A stretch of 64,000 nucleotides of DNA from Enterococcus innesii (GTDB taxonomy: Bacteria > Bacillota > Bacilli > Lactobacillales > Enterococcaceae): assembly GCA_018982785.1 (NCBI GenBank), contig JAHHEN010000004.1, positions 439,001 to 503,000 of the forward strand, given 5' to 3'. Below the pieces are notes generated by a model. That model did not search any database, was not told the DNA's origin, and was given only the letters and a program-made list of their open reading frames with translations. Each line of letters starts with the position of its first letter. The stretch's first letter is position 1. The position numbers were made by a program, and so were the translations under genes. Shown here in pieces: positions 46,197-55,482 of the stretch.

Positions 46197-46681
46197 TTAT
46201 TCCGCTTGTTTTGATGTGCATTGTTTGAACTTTTCAAAATCGATCGTTTGATTAGCAGGCAACACTTCGTATTGCAATCGTTCTGTTTCTTCATCGTGAA
46301 TGATATGGAGGATTTTTCCGTCTTCGTCTACTGGTCCCAGACTGATGATCGTAAACCGTTCATTGATGACTTCTAAATTCTGTAAAACCCCAGAAAACAC
46401 TTTGCGAATATGATGGGCGGTCTTGATTTTTTTGTCGGCTTTTTCTACAGCCTTGGCTAACGTAAAGCCTTCATCTAAAAACGTTTTGATCATTTCCACT
46501 TTGACGACCGTGGGCAGTCGGTATTTTCGTGGGGCATTTTCTTCTTGTGGGACCGATTGAATAAATCCTTTTTGTTCCCAATAACGCAATTGGCGAGGGA
46601 GATAGCACACATTTGACTAAGTTCGCTGATGCCGACCAACAAGTTTTCATTATCAACGAGTTTTCGAAAAAGATGAGACAT
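46197..46681 (-). CDS. MerR-family transcriptional regulator (one frameshift)
   Basis: About 161 aa after repair. The winged helix-turn-helix (about 1-75) has VGISELSQM and, after the break, PRQLRYWEQKGFIQ, the MerR consensus. A long helical segment and an effector domain (about 100-160) follow. The frame breaks at the GGG run 46597-46599. One more base restores the Pro-Arg-Gln-Leu-Arg motif. It is divergent from the MFS efflux gene and likely controls it and itself. Its own promoter contains a GTAA-N6-TTAC dyad between -35 and -10, the usual MerR operator position. Confidence 0.82.
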
Positions 46682-46710
46682 ACGGACTCCATTCTTGTAA
46701 AGGTATTTGT

Positions 46711-46752
46711 TAACATTGTAACTTGTTTTACTTTTATGTCAAGTAGGTTGAC
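46711..46752 (-). promoter_or_regulatory. MerR promoter with spacer dyad
   Basis: On the minus strand TTGACA, a 16-bp spacer and TACAAT are followed by the gene. The dyad GTAAAACAAGTTAC overlaps the spacer and -10, where MerR proteins bind. Confidence 0.5.
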
Positions 46753-46776
46753 AAACGTTAGGGAAAGATTTAAAGT
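46748..46776 (+). promoter_or_regulatory. Promoter of the MFS efflux operon
   Basis: TTGACA (46748-46753), 17 bp, TAAAGT (46771-46776), 43 bases before ATG 46819. It overlaps the -35 region of the divergent MerR promoter. Confidence 0.6.
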
Positions 46777-46818
46777 AAAGAAGGTTTTATGAAAAATATA
46801 CTGAAAAGAGTGTGAAAT

Positions 46819-48297
46819 ATGTCAACGAGTCGTCCTTTAGATATCTATGGCAAACCTTACAACCGTTCCTTACTGGTTATGGTTTTGCTGATCGGTACGT
46901 TTTGTACTGTTTTGAACCAAACATTGTTAACAACGGCTTTTCCAACCTTGATGGATGCCTTTGACATCTCAGCATCTGATGTTCAATGGCTGACAACTGG
47001 TTTCTTGCTGGTCAATGGGATCATGATCCCGATCACCGCATGGCTGATCAATAAGTTCAGCTCAAGAAATCTTTACTTAACCGCCATGAGCATCTTCCTG
47101 GCTGGAACGATCGCTTGCTTTGCTGCACCGAACTTTTCTACATTATTGATTGGCCGCTTAGTGCAAGCTGCTGGTGTAGGGATCTCCATGCCGCTTTTGC
47201 AAAATATCATGTTGTCGATCTTCCCACCAGAAAAACGCGGTTCAGCCATGGGTATGTCCGGAATCGTTATCGGGTTGGCACCAGCCTTAGGCCCAACGTT
47301 ATCTGGTTGGATCATTGATCATTATGACTGGCGTTATTTGTTCGGAATGGTCATTCCGATCGTCGTTTTAGTCTTAGTCTTAGCGCTCTTTCTAATGAAG
47401 AGTGTGATTGAATTGTCGCATCCGAAAATCGATCTGTTCTCAGCGATTTTATCAACGCTTGGTTTTGGTACATTGCTCTATGGCTTTTCAAGCGTCGGTG
47501 ACAAAGGGTGGGGCAGTATTGAAGTAATCGGTTTTCTTGCAGCCGGTGTCTTTTTCATTGCTTTCTTTGCATGGCGTCAATTGCACATTGAGCATCCGTT
47601 CTTAGAGTTGCGCGTGTTCAAATCAACGACCTTTACCTTGGCGTCGATCCTTTCAGGGGTCACGAATATGGCGATGATCGGTGCTGAAATGGTTCTCCCA
47701 TTGTATATCCAAAACATTCGTGGTGAATCAGCGTTCCATTCAGGATTGATGTTATTACCAGGTGCGTTGATCATGGGGATCATGATGCCGATCACTGGTG
47801 CGATCTTTGATAAGTATGGTGCAAAACGTTTAGCCATCACCGGGATGTTTATCTTGACCGCCGCAACCTTACCATTTGCTTTCCTAACAAAAGATACACC
47901 GATTTTGCATATCATTATTCTTTATGGGATTCGGATGTTCGGGATCTCAATGGTGATGATGCCAGTAACGACTTCAGGAATGAATGCCTTGCCTGGAAAC
48001 TTGATCAGTCACGGTACCGCAGTAAACAATACCTTCCGTCAAGTAGCCAGCTCAATTGGTACGGCTATCTTGATCAGTGTCTTGACAAACGTCACCAAGG
48101 GCAACTTGCCAAGTGATTCTTTGCTGGATGCAACGCCTTTGGCATACAAAGAAAAAGCAATCGAAGCGACTTTATCTGGCTACCATGCCGCCTTTTATGT
48201 GGCAGCGGTCTTTAGCTTCTTAGGATTCTTGATCGCCTTCTCCTTAAAGAAAAAAGAACCACGATTGACGGTTCTTGAAGGAGGTGCGGACAAATGA
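46819..48297 (+). CDS. DHA2-family (EmrB/QacA) multidrug efflux MFS transporter
   Basis: A 492-aa protein with about 14 membrane helices. The DHA2 signatures are NQTLLTTAFPTLMDAF in helix 1, then DVQWLTTGFLLVNGI, the motif A-like loop NKFSSRNLYL, and motif C in GIVIGLAPALGPTLSGWI (G-x8-G-x3-G-P-x2-G-G type). It should export cationic or hydrophobic drugs by proton antiport. It is divergent from a MerR regulator and overlaps the DUF4811 gene by 4 bases. The substrate range is unknown. Confidence 0.9.
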   Translation: MSTSRPLDIYGKPYNRSLLVMVLLIGTFCTVLNQTLLTTAFPTLMDAFDISASDVQWLTTGFLLVNGIMIPITAWLINKFSSRNLYLTAMSIFLAGTIACFAAPNFSTLLIGRLVQAAGVGISMPLLQNIMLSIFPPEKRGSAMGMSGIVIGLAPALGPTLSGWIIDHYDWRYLFGMVIPIVVLVLVLALFLMKSVIELSHPKIDLFSAILSTLGFGTLLYGFSSVGDKGWGSIEVIGFLAAGVFFIAFFAWRQLHIEHPFLELRVFKSTTFTLASILSGVTNMAMIGAEMVLPLYIQNIRGESAFHSGLMLLPGALIMGIMMPITGAIFDKYGAKRLAITGMFILTAATLPFAFLTKDTPILHIIILYGIRMFGISMVMMPVTTSGMNALPGNLISHGTAVNNTFRQVASSIGTAILISVLTNVTKGNLPSDSLLDATPLAYKEKAIEATLSGYHAAFYVAAVFSFLGFLIAFSLKKKEPRLTVLEGGADK

Positions 48298-49001
48298 TCT
48301 TGCTTTTGATCGTTCTTAGCGTGTTAGGGTTTGCGGTACTGAATGTCTTTGCCAAAAACAAGCTGCAAACAGGTTTATCATTGGTCTTAGGTCTAGTCTT
48401 CGTGGCAAGTGTCGTCGCATTGATGGCCAATTTGACCTATCATTTTGGAATGGAAAAAGAAACGACTGCTAAAACAACCCCACTGGTTTCTAGTGCCGAT
48501 AACGAGAATTTTGATTTGCTATTGTATCAGCCATTAGGAGATGGTACGGAAAAAATCTACCTGTATAAAACGGATGCTGATCAAGAGGAACCAAAACAAA
48601 CCGGTACTGATAAAGTGACTAATGTCGTGGAAACAGGGGCTGATTCAGCTCAATTAGAAACAAAAACGACGCGCTGGGTTTATAAAAGTGACCTATCACG
48701 CTTCTTGTTCGGAATCGCTGATAACGATGGCCAATATGTCAGCCGTACCAATACGTTCTCATTACCAGATTCATGGGAAGTCTTGAGTGTGGATCAAGCA
48801 AAAAAACTGGCTTCTTTAGCGAAAGAACAAGCGGACACCATGAAAACACAAGGACAAGCGTATGTTCAAGAAAACATGCAAGCTGCATTAATGGCTGATC
48901 CAACTATGGATGAGGCAGCCCAAAAAGCAAAAATCGCTGAATTGACAGAAGCTTATCAAAAAGAAGCGATGGCAAAATTGCTTGAAGAAGCAAAAAAGTA
49001 A
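48294..49001 (+). CDS. DUF4811 domain-containing membrane protein
   Basis: A 235-aa protein with two N-terminal helices (about 3-20 and 27-50) and then a soluble domain with the pattern DLLLYQPLGDGTEKIYLYKT. A Lys/Ala/Glu-rich helical tail ends it. The start overlaps the transporter stop (ATGA). In lactic acid bacteria DUF4811 genes regularly follow an MFS transporter of this type, suggesting an accessory subunit. Function unknown. Confidence 0.85.
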   Translation: MILLLIVLSVLGFAVLNVFAKNKLQTGLSLVLGLVFVASVVALMANLTYHFGMEKETTAKTTPLVSSADNENFDLLLYQPLGDGTEKIYLYKTDADQEEPKQTGTDKVTNVVETGADSAQLETKTTRWVYKSDLSRFLFGIADNDGQYVSRTNTFSLPDSWEVLSVDQAKKLASLAKEQADTMKTQGQAYVQENMQAALMADPTMDEAAQKAKIAELTEAYQKEAMAKLLEEAKK

Positions 49002-49020
49002 AAGCGAGTAGATAGTCATG

Positions 49021-49060
49021 GGATGGAAGAATCAAATCGGATTCTTCTGTCCCTTTTTTA
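49021..49060 (+). terminator. Terminator of the MFS-DUF4811 operon
   Basis: GGGATGGAAGAATC (49021-49034) pairs with GATTCTTCTGTCCC (49041-49054) with small mismatches, then six T. Confidence 0.85.
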
Positions 49061-49096
49061 TATGGAACATGATACTTTTGAAAAACGGCTGCCACC

Positions 49097-49136
49097 AAAA
49101 AAATCCCACACACTAGAAGTGAGTGGGATTTTCTTT
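49097..49136. terminator. Terminator at the end of the minus-strand amino-acid operon
   Basis: AAAATCCCAC (49100-49109) and GTGGGATTTT (49123-49132) form a perfect stem with A and T flanks, usable in either direction. Confidence 0.88.
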
Positions 49137-50289
49137 AGTCAAATGAGCACGCGGCAATCCGGTCGAAAGCTTCTTTTAACAAGTCCAACGATTGGGTGGC
49201 AGCTAAGCGAACATAGCCATCGCCGGTCGTTTCTCCAAAGGCTTTCCCAGGAATCATCAGCACACTGGTTTCCTTTAATAATTTCTCGACAAAGCTGACA
49301 GAGTCCAACCCCGTTTGTTCAATGTTGATGAAGGCATACATGCTTCCTTTGACTGGAGATAAGGAAAGGAAGGGGATCTCAGCAACCCGTTGTTCAATGT
49401 AAGTCAGTCGTTCCTTAAAGACAGCAACCACTTGCGGCACGAGGGTATCATAGTGATTCAATGCGTAGATACCTGCCCGTTGTGAAGGGGTTGGTGCCGA
49501 ATAGGCGATCGCCTCATTGATCAGTTTTGCCGTAAGATTGATCGATTCAGGTGCAATCATGTAGCCGATCCGCCAGCCAGTCATGGCAAAGGCTTTTGAG
49601 AAACTGCTGAAAGTGATGGTGTTCTCAGGTGCGAAGGCTGCCATCGGTACAAAGGTATCATCAAAGCAAAAGGCTTCATAGACTTCATCTGAGAGGATCA
49701 GCAAGTCATGTTCAATGGCAACTGCTGCGATTTTTTCAAAAGTTTCTGGAGAAAAAACAGCACCAGTAGGATTGTTTGGTGAATTGATAATGATCGCCCG
49801 AGTTTTCTCAGTGATGGCGGATTTTAAGACTTCGACATCGATTTGAAAGCCATCTTTTTCAAAGGTCGGAATAAAGACTGGCACACCACCGACTAGTTCC
49901 ACTTGTTGTTTGTAAGGCGAAAAGTACGGTTCATGAATAATCACTTCATCACCAGGATCAATGATGGCAGCCAAAGCTAAGTACATGCCATGCAATGCAC
50001 CGACAGTTCCTCGTACTTGACTAGGAGAAAAAGTAAGCTGGTATTGCTTTTGATAAAAATCAACGACAGTTTGGATAAAATCAGCACTGCCGTCTGAAGC
50101 GGTGTATTTTGTATGACCCGCTTTGACGTCAGCAAAAGCTGCTTCAATGATTGTCGCATCTGTAATCAAATCAGGATCACCAATCGACAAATCAATCAAA
50201 TTTTGGGTTTTCTTCGCAAGAGTGGCGATCTCCATTAAAAGATTTTCTTCTGGTTGTAAAAAACGTTCTGCAATCAACGGACGGTTCAT
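49135..50289 (-). CDS. PLP-dependent class I/II aminotransferase (PatA-like)
   Basis: A 384-aa protein. The fold type I pattern is clear: LSIGDPDL near residue 37, NSPNNPTGAVFSPE near residue 170, LSDEVYEAFCFDD near 197 and the PLP-binding Lys in SFSKAFAMTGWRIGY near 231, with GYVRLA near the end. It transfers an amino group between an amino acid and 2-oxo acid, probably aspartate, aromatic or branched-chain. It lies directly downstream of the amino-acid ABC genes and is likely co-transcribed with them. Confidence 0.9.
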   Translation of the reverse strand: MNRPLIAERFLQPEENLLMEIATLAKKTQNLIDLSIGDPDLITDATIIEAAFADVKAGHTKYTASDGSADFIQTVVDFYQKQYQLTFSPSQVRGTVGALHGMYLALAAIIDPGDEVIIHEPYFSPYKQQVELVGGVPVFIPTFEKDGFQIDVEVLKSAITEKTRAIIINSPNNPTGAVFSPETFEKIAAVAIEHDLLILSDEVYEAFCFDDTFVPMAAFAPENTITFSSFSKAFAMTGWRIGYMIAPESINLTAKLINEAIAYSAPTPSQRAGIYALNHYDTLVPQVVAVFKERLTYIEQRVAEIPFLSLSPVKGSMYAFINIEQTGLDSVSFVEKLLKETSVLMIPGKAFGETTGDGYVRLAATQSLDLLKEAFDRIAACSFD

Positions 50290-50306
50290 TTTGTCATCTC
50301 CAATTT

Positions 50307-51029
50307 CTATAAAACTTTGCTTAAAAAATCCTGTGTCCGCGCATTTTGCGGATGCTCAAAGATCTGTTCTGGTGTTCCTTGTTCTTGAATGATACCGTCA
50401 GCCATAAAGATGACACGATCGGCAACTTCTTTGGCGAAGCCCATTTCGTGGGTAACGACCACCATCGTCATGCCTTTTTCTGCTAAAGCTTGCATAACCG
50501 TCAACACTTCTCCGACCATTTCTGGGTCTAATGCTGAGGTTGGTTCGTCAAAGAGCATTACATCAGGATCCATTGCCAACGCTCTAGCAATAGCGACCCG
50601 TTGCTGCTGCCCGCCAGAAAGGCTAGAGGGGTAACTATCTGCTTTTTCAGCTAAGCCAACTTGTTCCAGCAATCCTTTCGCTGTCTCTTCGGCAGCGGCT
50701 TGCTCTTGCTGTTTGACTTTGATCGGGCTGATAGTCAGATTTTCTAAGACCGTTTTATGAGGGAATAGATTAAAGCTTTGAAAGACCATTCCCATTTTTT
50801 GACGAATCTGATCGATTTTCACCTCTTTTACCAATAAATCATTGCCTTCGAAGGTGATTTTCCCACCAGTCGGCTGTTCAAGCAGATTCAAGCAGCGTAA
50901 GAAAGTACTTTTTCCACTTCCTGAGGGTCCGATGATCACAACGACTTCACCAGGTGTCACTTCAAGATCGATTTCTTTTAAGACGGTATTTTCGCCAAAT
51001 GTTTTCACTAATTTTTCAACTTTAATCAC
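50307..51029 (-). CDS. glnQ: Polar amino acid ABC transporter ATP-binding protein (GlnQ-like)
   Basis: A 240-aa ATPase: Walker [10 protein letters not shown] (about 33-41), Q-loop [11 protein letters not shown], signature LSGGQQQR, Walker [15 protein letters not shown] and the His in VVTHEMGF. These define the HisP/GlnQ/ArtP subfamily of polar amino-acid importers. Its start overlaps the permease stop by 8 bases. It energises uptake through the fused binding protein-permease next to it. Confidence 0.93.
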   Translation of the reverse strand: MIKVEKLVKTFGENTVLKEIDLEVTPGEVVVIIGPSGSGKSTFLRCLNLLEQPTGGKITFEGNDLLVKEVKIDQIRQKMGMVFQSFNLFPHKTVLENLTISPIKVKQQEQAAAEETAKGLLEQVGLAEKADSYPSSLSGGQQQRVAIARALAMDPDVMLFDEPTSALDPEMVGEVLTVMQALAEKGMTMVVVTHEMGFAKEVADRVIFMADGIIQEQGTPEQIFEHPQNARTQDFLSKVL

Positions 51030-52503
51030 TAGTTTTCATTCTCCTTTCAGCAACACCCAATAGACGTGAGAGGGCGAAGGTCAATACGAAGTAGATCAAT
51101 GATACGATAACGTATGGTAAAAACGGTTTGAAGCTGGCCCCTTGAACGACGCCTGTTTGGAAAATCAGTTCAGACACACCGATCACCGATACGACCGAAG
51201 ACTCTTTGATGACTGTGACAAATTCATTTCCTAGAGCAGGCAAGATGTTTTTGATGGCTTGCGGGAAAATGATGAAGCGCATCGCTTGGATCTGATTCAT
51301 TCCTAATGAACGAGCGGCTTCCAGCTGTCCTTTATTGACGGCATTGATCCCGGCACGAATGATTTCTGCCACATAGGCGGCACTGTTTAGTGCTAAGGCA
51401 ATACAGCCGGCAGCTAATTTCGAAAGCTCTAAGCCTAAAACGCCTGTTCCAAAGTATACAATAAATATTTGTACTAACAAAGGTGTTCCCCGAACATATT
51501 CAATATAGACAGCGGCAATGACTTTCAATGCTTTTGACTTAGAAAGCTTCATAAAGGCTAACAAGCTGCCACCGATAGAGCCGAATAATACCCCAACCAA
51601 GGCTAGGAAGATCGTATAGCCAGTTCCAGTGATGTAAAAGGGTAGATATTTTTCCCAAAAGCTTTGCTCTTCATCGATCGTGCCATCTTCAGTAAACATC
51701 AAACGATAGGCATCTTCTTTGTATTGGCTTAGAAGATCATTACTAATGATAGTTTCGATAGAGGAATTGAGTTTTTCCAATAAAACCGGCGCTTCTTTCG
51801 AGATGGCGATGGCGGTCTCCTTCACACCGTTTTCAAACGTGACATTTTCAGCTAATGCCAAGGTATCATTCGCCGTCACATATGCTTCGGCAACGGGACC
51901 TTCCATCACGATCGCATCAATTTTGCGTGATTTTAGATTGGTGATCAAATCAGGCACCCTTTGCAAAGAGGTGACGGTGGAGCCAGTCAATTCTGTATTT
52001 GCCAGCTCTTCTTGGGTGGTTTGACGTTGTGCACCGACAGCCACACCATCAAAATCAGCCGTCGATTGAAAACGATCCGCGTCTTCTGCTCGAACTAAAA
52101 CGGTCTGTTGGACTTCCATATAAGTGTCAGTGAAATTGACTTCTTTGCGGCGCTCATCCGTAGCAGCCATTCCAGAGATGACGACATCGATTTTGCCCGT
52201 TTTTAACGCTCCTAACAACGCATCAAACCCAAGTTCCTCGATTTTCAGGTCGACCCCTAAGTCATCTGCAATTTTTTTGGCAATGGAAATATCGATTCCC
52301 ACGATTTCATTTTTTCCGTCAACATTGGCGCGGAATTCATAAGGTGCATAATCGGCAGATAAACCCACGACCAATACACCATTTTCTTTGACTTTTTCAT
52401 AGATTGGATCGGTTTCTTCTGCATGTGCTTGTCCGACAAAGAAAAACGGCAGCAACGCTGTGATGATCCCTAATAAAACAGTTCCCTTACTAAACCTTTT
52501 CAT
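51022..52503 (-). CDS. Fused amino-acid-binding protein and permease (GlnP-type)
   Basis: A 493-aa polypeptide with a signal peptide (about 1-28, ending AHAEE). A periplasmic-binding-protein-like domain follows (about 35-270; [43 protein letters not shown]). The C-terminal permease (about 285-490) has the EAA loop [21 protein letters not shown]. One chain supplies both binding and membrane subunits, as in lactococcal GlnP, but here with one binding domain. Polar amino acid such as glutamine, glutamate or arginine is the likely substrate. An ArgR-like box pair lies in the leader. Confidence 0.92.
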   Translation of the reverse strand: MKRFSKGTVLLGIITALLPFFFVGQAHAEETDPIYEKVKENGVLVVGLSADYAPYEFRANVDGKNEIVGIDISIAKKIADDLGVDLKIEELGFDALLGALKTGKIDVVISGMAATDERRKEVNFTDTYMEVQQTVLVRAEDADRFQSTADFDGVAVGAQRQTTQEELANTELTGSTVTSLQRVPDLITNLKSRKIDAIVMEGPVAEAYVTANDTLALAENVTFENGVKETAIAISKEAPVLLEKLNSSIETIISNDLLSQYKEDAYRLMFTEDGTIDEEQSFWEKYLPFYITGTGYTIFLALVGVLFGSIGGSLLAFMKLSKSKALKVIAAVYIEYVRGTPLLVQIFIVYFGTGVLGLELSKLAAGCIALALNSAAYVAEIIRAGINAVNKGQLEAARSLGMNQIQAMRFIIFPQAIKNILPALGNEFVTVIKESSVVSVIGVSELIFQTGVVQGASFKPFLPYVIVSLIYFVLTFALSRLLGVAERRMKTSD

Positions 52504-52918
52504 GTAAACGCCCCTTTAATTTTTTCTACGCATCTATTAAAAATGCAAATAATAACTAATAAATGTATAAAAATACATATAAGTGATAGAAACTATCATA
52601 GCATAACATCAGTTGAAGTCAATAAGTCAGAGAAAAAAAGTCAAAAATTGTTGTAGAGGGTCACACCATTTATTCAAATTATTTGCAATCCAAGCAAGAA
52701 GAAAGTGGTGAAGGAGCAGCAGCCATTTTCTAAATACGTCTATTTGAAAGGATGCTTAGAAAATAACGGATAATGAAGAAAGGAAACAGCTTCGCTTAAA
52801 CGAGAACCAGGATCTGCAATGACAAAATGAGAAGTGGGTTGAAACAAAGCGACAAAAACGAAACATAAGACATTTTCTAGATTTCTTGCGATAATAAAAG
52901 AGAAGAGGAGGCGATAGA
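52504..52918. other. 415-bp divergent intergenic region
   Basis: The left half holds the importer promoter and ArgR-like boxes. The right half leads to the mutase gene, where TTGCGATAAT-type extended -10 (GATAAT near 52891) is a plausible promoter. TTTTCTAA and TTAGAAAA (about 52731-52762) form an 8-bp inverted repeat. No further gene was seen. Confidence 0.4.
52544..52622 (-). promoter_or_regulatory. Promoter and possible ArgR boxes of the amino-acid importer operon
   Basis: On the minus strand TTGACT (52622-52617), 16 bp and TATGAT (52600-52595) form the promoter. Downstream, TGTATAAAAATACATA (52564-52579) fits the ARG box TGNATWWWWATNCANA exactly. A second, weaker copy begins with TG at 52544, 20 bp away, near the tandem spacing used by ArgR. 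TGATAG-AAA-CTATCA overlaps the start region. Confidence 0.45.
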
Positions 52919-53580
52919 ATGAAGGTCGTATTGATTCGACATGGCGAAAGTGAAGCAAATTTCGAAAATTATTGGACAGGGTGGCTGGATGTTTCTCTGA
53001 CCGAAAAAGGCCGACAACAAGCTTGGGCTGCGGGGGAACAGATCAAAGAATTAGGGATTTCCTTTGATTTTGCCTTTGCATCTGTGCTGCAGCGAACGAT
53101 CATCACCTGCGATGCCGTTCTGGAAGCCAGCGATCAGCTTTGGGTTCCTGTGAAAAAAACATGGCGCCTAAATGAACGTCATTATGGCCAATTAGTAGGG
53201 GTCAATAAAGATGAGATGGTCGCACAATATGGAAAAGAACAGGTGCAAAAATGGCGACGTGGATATGATGAACCGCCTTTATATGTGGAGGAAAATGATT
53301 TAGACCGCCGCTATGATTCTTTAGACCCCGCTTGATACCTAAGGGCGAAAATCTGGGGATGGTGGTGGCGCGAGTAGTCCCATTTTGGCAAGACCAGGTG
53401 GTTCCGTTACTTAAAGATCATAAGAATATCCTCATCACTGGTCATGGGAACAGCTTGCGGGCGTTAGTCAAGTACTTGGAGAACGTGCCCAAAGATGCCA
53501 TGGATACGATCGATATTCCTAACGCACAGCCGATCATTTATGAGTTTGATAGCCAGGCAAACTTGATTAAACGGGCGTAA
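52919..53580 (+). CDS. gpmA: 2,3-bisphosphoglycerate-dependent phosphoglycerate mutase (one frameshift)
   Basis: About 220 aa after repair, near the dPGM length. It interconverts 3- and 2-phosphoglycerate via a phosphohistidine. The catalytic His is in [25 protein letters not shown] follows, then [13 protein letters not shown] and the second His in [20 protein letters not shown] 52919 has GAGGAGG upstream. The frame breaks in the C4 run at 53326-53329. One added C joins [12 protein letters not shown]. It may be a paralogue, since glycolytic mutases are often encoded elsewhere. A terminator follows. Confidence 0.9.
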
Positions 53581-53599
53581 TAACGAACATTTATAGAAT

Positions 53600-53642
53600 A
53601 AACCGCATTTTCGTTTGATGTTACATCGAAAATGTGGTTTTG
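53600..53642 (+). terminator. Terminator after the mutase gene
   Basis: AAACCGCATTTTCG (53600-53613) pairs with CGAAAATGTGGTTT (53627-53640) with one G-T pair, then a T-rich tail. Confidence 0.85.
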
Positions 53643-53683
53643 TTGTGCTATAATAAGAAAAATTTAATGAAAGGCGGGAGGAT

Positions 53684-53950
53684 ATGAAAGCCGTATTAAC
53701 CGTTATTGGAAAAGACAAGGTTGGGATCATTGCTGGTGTCAGCCAGAAATTAGCAGAATTAGAAATCAATATTTTAGATGTGTCCCAAACGATCATGGAA
53801 GATTACTTCACGATGATGATGCTTTTAAACATGGATGCCAATCAGGATTTTGACGGTATTCGTGAGGAGCTTCACCAAGTAGGTCAGACATTAGGTGTGA
53901 AAATCAGCATTCAAAATCAAGAAATTTTTGATACCATGCACAAATTATAG
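53684..53950 (+). CDS. ACT-domain protein (UPF0237)
   Basis: An 88-aa protein consisting of one ACT domain: [34 protein letters not shown] in two strands and a helix, then [12 protein letters not shown]. The family is often the small regulatory companion of the PFL protein encoded 8 bases downstream. It probably binds an amino acid or small ligand. GGCGGGAGG lies before ATG 53684. Confidence 0.92.
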   Translation: MKAVLTVIGKDKVGIIAGVSQKLAELEINILDVSQTIMEDYFTMMMLLNMDANQDFDGIREELHQVGQTLGVKISIQNQEIFDTMHKL

Positions 53951-53958
53951 GAGGCACT

Positions 53959-55308
53959 ATGGAGACAAATCAAATACTTGAAACCATTCGCATGGTGGAA
54001 GAAGAAAATTTAGATATTCGTACGATCACGATGGGGATCTCATTATTGGATTGTATTGACGCCGATATTGATCGTACCTGTGAGAAAATTTTTCAAAAAA
54101 TTACAACAAAAGCGAAAGACCTTGTCAAAGTCGGCGAAGAGATCGAAAGTGAATATGGTATTCCGATCATTAACAAGCGGATTTCGGTTACCCCTGTAGC
54201 GATCGTAGTGGCCGCTTGCCAGCCGACGCCAGCCGACTGTATCAAAGTTGCGCAGACCTTGGATCGAGCGGCGCAAGAAGTTGGGGTCAATTTCATCGGC
54301 GGCTATAGTGCGCTAGTAGAAAAAGGCTATCAAGGCGGCGACCTTGCATTGATCGAATCGATTCCAGAAGCCTTGGCACAAACCAATTTTGTCTGTTCGT
54401 CGGTCAATATTGGATCAACGAAAGCCGGAATCAACATGGATGCAGTGCGTTTGATGGGAGAAACAGTCAAGAAGACTGCTGAAGCATCAGATATGGGCTG
54501 TGCAAAGCTGGTTGTTTTTGCCAATGCAGTGGAAGACAATCCCTTTATGGCGGGGGCTTTTCATGGGGTCGGTGAAGCTGATGTGGAAATCAACGTCGGT
54601 GTAAGCGGACCTGGTGTCGTCAAACGTGCCTTGGAAAAAGTCAAAGGCGAGTCCTTTGATGTCGTGGCGGAAACCGTTAAAAAAACAGCTTTCAAGATCA
54701 CGCGGATGGGGCAATTAGTCGGGCGCGTGGCTTCAGAGCGCTTGGGCGTTCCATTTGGGATCGTCGATCTTTCGCTGGCACCGACTCCTGCAGTCGGCGA
54801 TAGCGTGGCATTGATTTTAGAAGAAATGGGCTTAGAATCTGTCGGTACCCACGGAACGACAGCTGCACTAGCATTGTTAAATGATGCAGTCAAAAAAGGC
54901 GGCGTAATGGCCTGCAACCATGTTGGTGGTCTGTCGGGTGCCTTTATCCCCGTTTCTGAAGACGCAGGGATGATCAAAGCAGTAGAAGCTGGTTTATTGA
55001 ATTTAGAAAAACTTGAAGCCATGACGGCGATCTGCTCTGTCGGTTTAGATATGATTGCGATTCCGGGAGATACTTCGGCTGAGACGATCGCCGCAATGAT
55101 CGCGGATGAAGCAGCGATCGGTGTCATCAACCACAAGACGACAGCTGTCCGAATCATTCCAGCGAAAGACAAAGAAATCGGCGATCGCATCGAGTTTGGT
55201 GGTTTATTAGGGACGGCGCCAGTGATGAAAACCAATCTTGCGCAGTCTACCGATTTCATTTTGCGTGGCGGTCGTATTCCCGCACCGATCCATTCATTTA
55301 AAAACTAG
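53959..55308 (+). CDS. PFL family protein (UPF0210/DUF711)
   Basis: A 449-aa protein homologous to the UPF0210 family (DUF711). The name comes from pyruvate-formate-lyase-like structure, not proven activity. Conserved stretches include [20 protein letters not shown], then [15 protein letters not shown] and [22 protein letters not shown]. It is full length and closely linked to the ACT gene, the usual pair (B. subtilis lacks it; lactic acid bacteria have it). Function unknown. ATG 53959 follows AGGAGG. Confidence 0.93.
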   Translation: METNQILETIRMVEEENLDIRTITMGISLLDCIDADIDRTCEKIFQKITTKAKDLVKVGEEIESEYGIPIINKRISVTPVAIVVAACQPTPADCIKVAQTLDRAAQEVGVNFIGGYSALVEKGYQGGDLALIESIPEALAQTNFVCSSVNIGSTKAGINMDAVRLMGETVKKTAEASDMGCAKLVVFANAVEDNPFMAGAFHGVGEADVEINVGVSGPGVVKRALEKVKGESFDVVAETVKKTAFKITRMGQLVGRVASERLGVPFGIVDLSLAPTPAVGDSVALILEEMGLESVGTHGTTAALALLNDAVKKGGVMACNHVGGLSGAFIPVSEDAGMIKAVEAGLLNLEKLEAMTAICSVGLDMIAIPGDTSAETIAAMIADEAAIGVINHKTTAVRIIPAKDKEIGDRIEFGGLLGTAPVMKTNLAQSTDFILRGGRIPAPIHSFKN

Positions 55309-55343
55309 CTCGTGTTCATTTTGTAAGAAAATATGATGAAATG

Positions 55344-55387
55344 ACCTTTAAAAGACTAATCAGAATGCTGTCTTTTAAAGGTTTTTT
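55344..55387 (+). terminator. Terminator of the ACT-PFL operon
   Basis: ACCTTTAAAAGAC (55344-55356) and GTCTTTTAAAGGT (55370-55382) are perfectly complementary, followed by six T. Confidence 0.92.
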
Positions 55388-55482
55388 GGTCCTGTTACTA
55401 TTTTTTTCATTCCTAAGACGGATGTTTTATTGTTTGGAATCGAATACAATGAAAGATAACACGATAAAAAGGGGTGGTAAAA

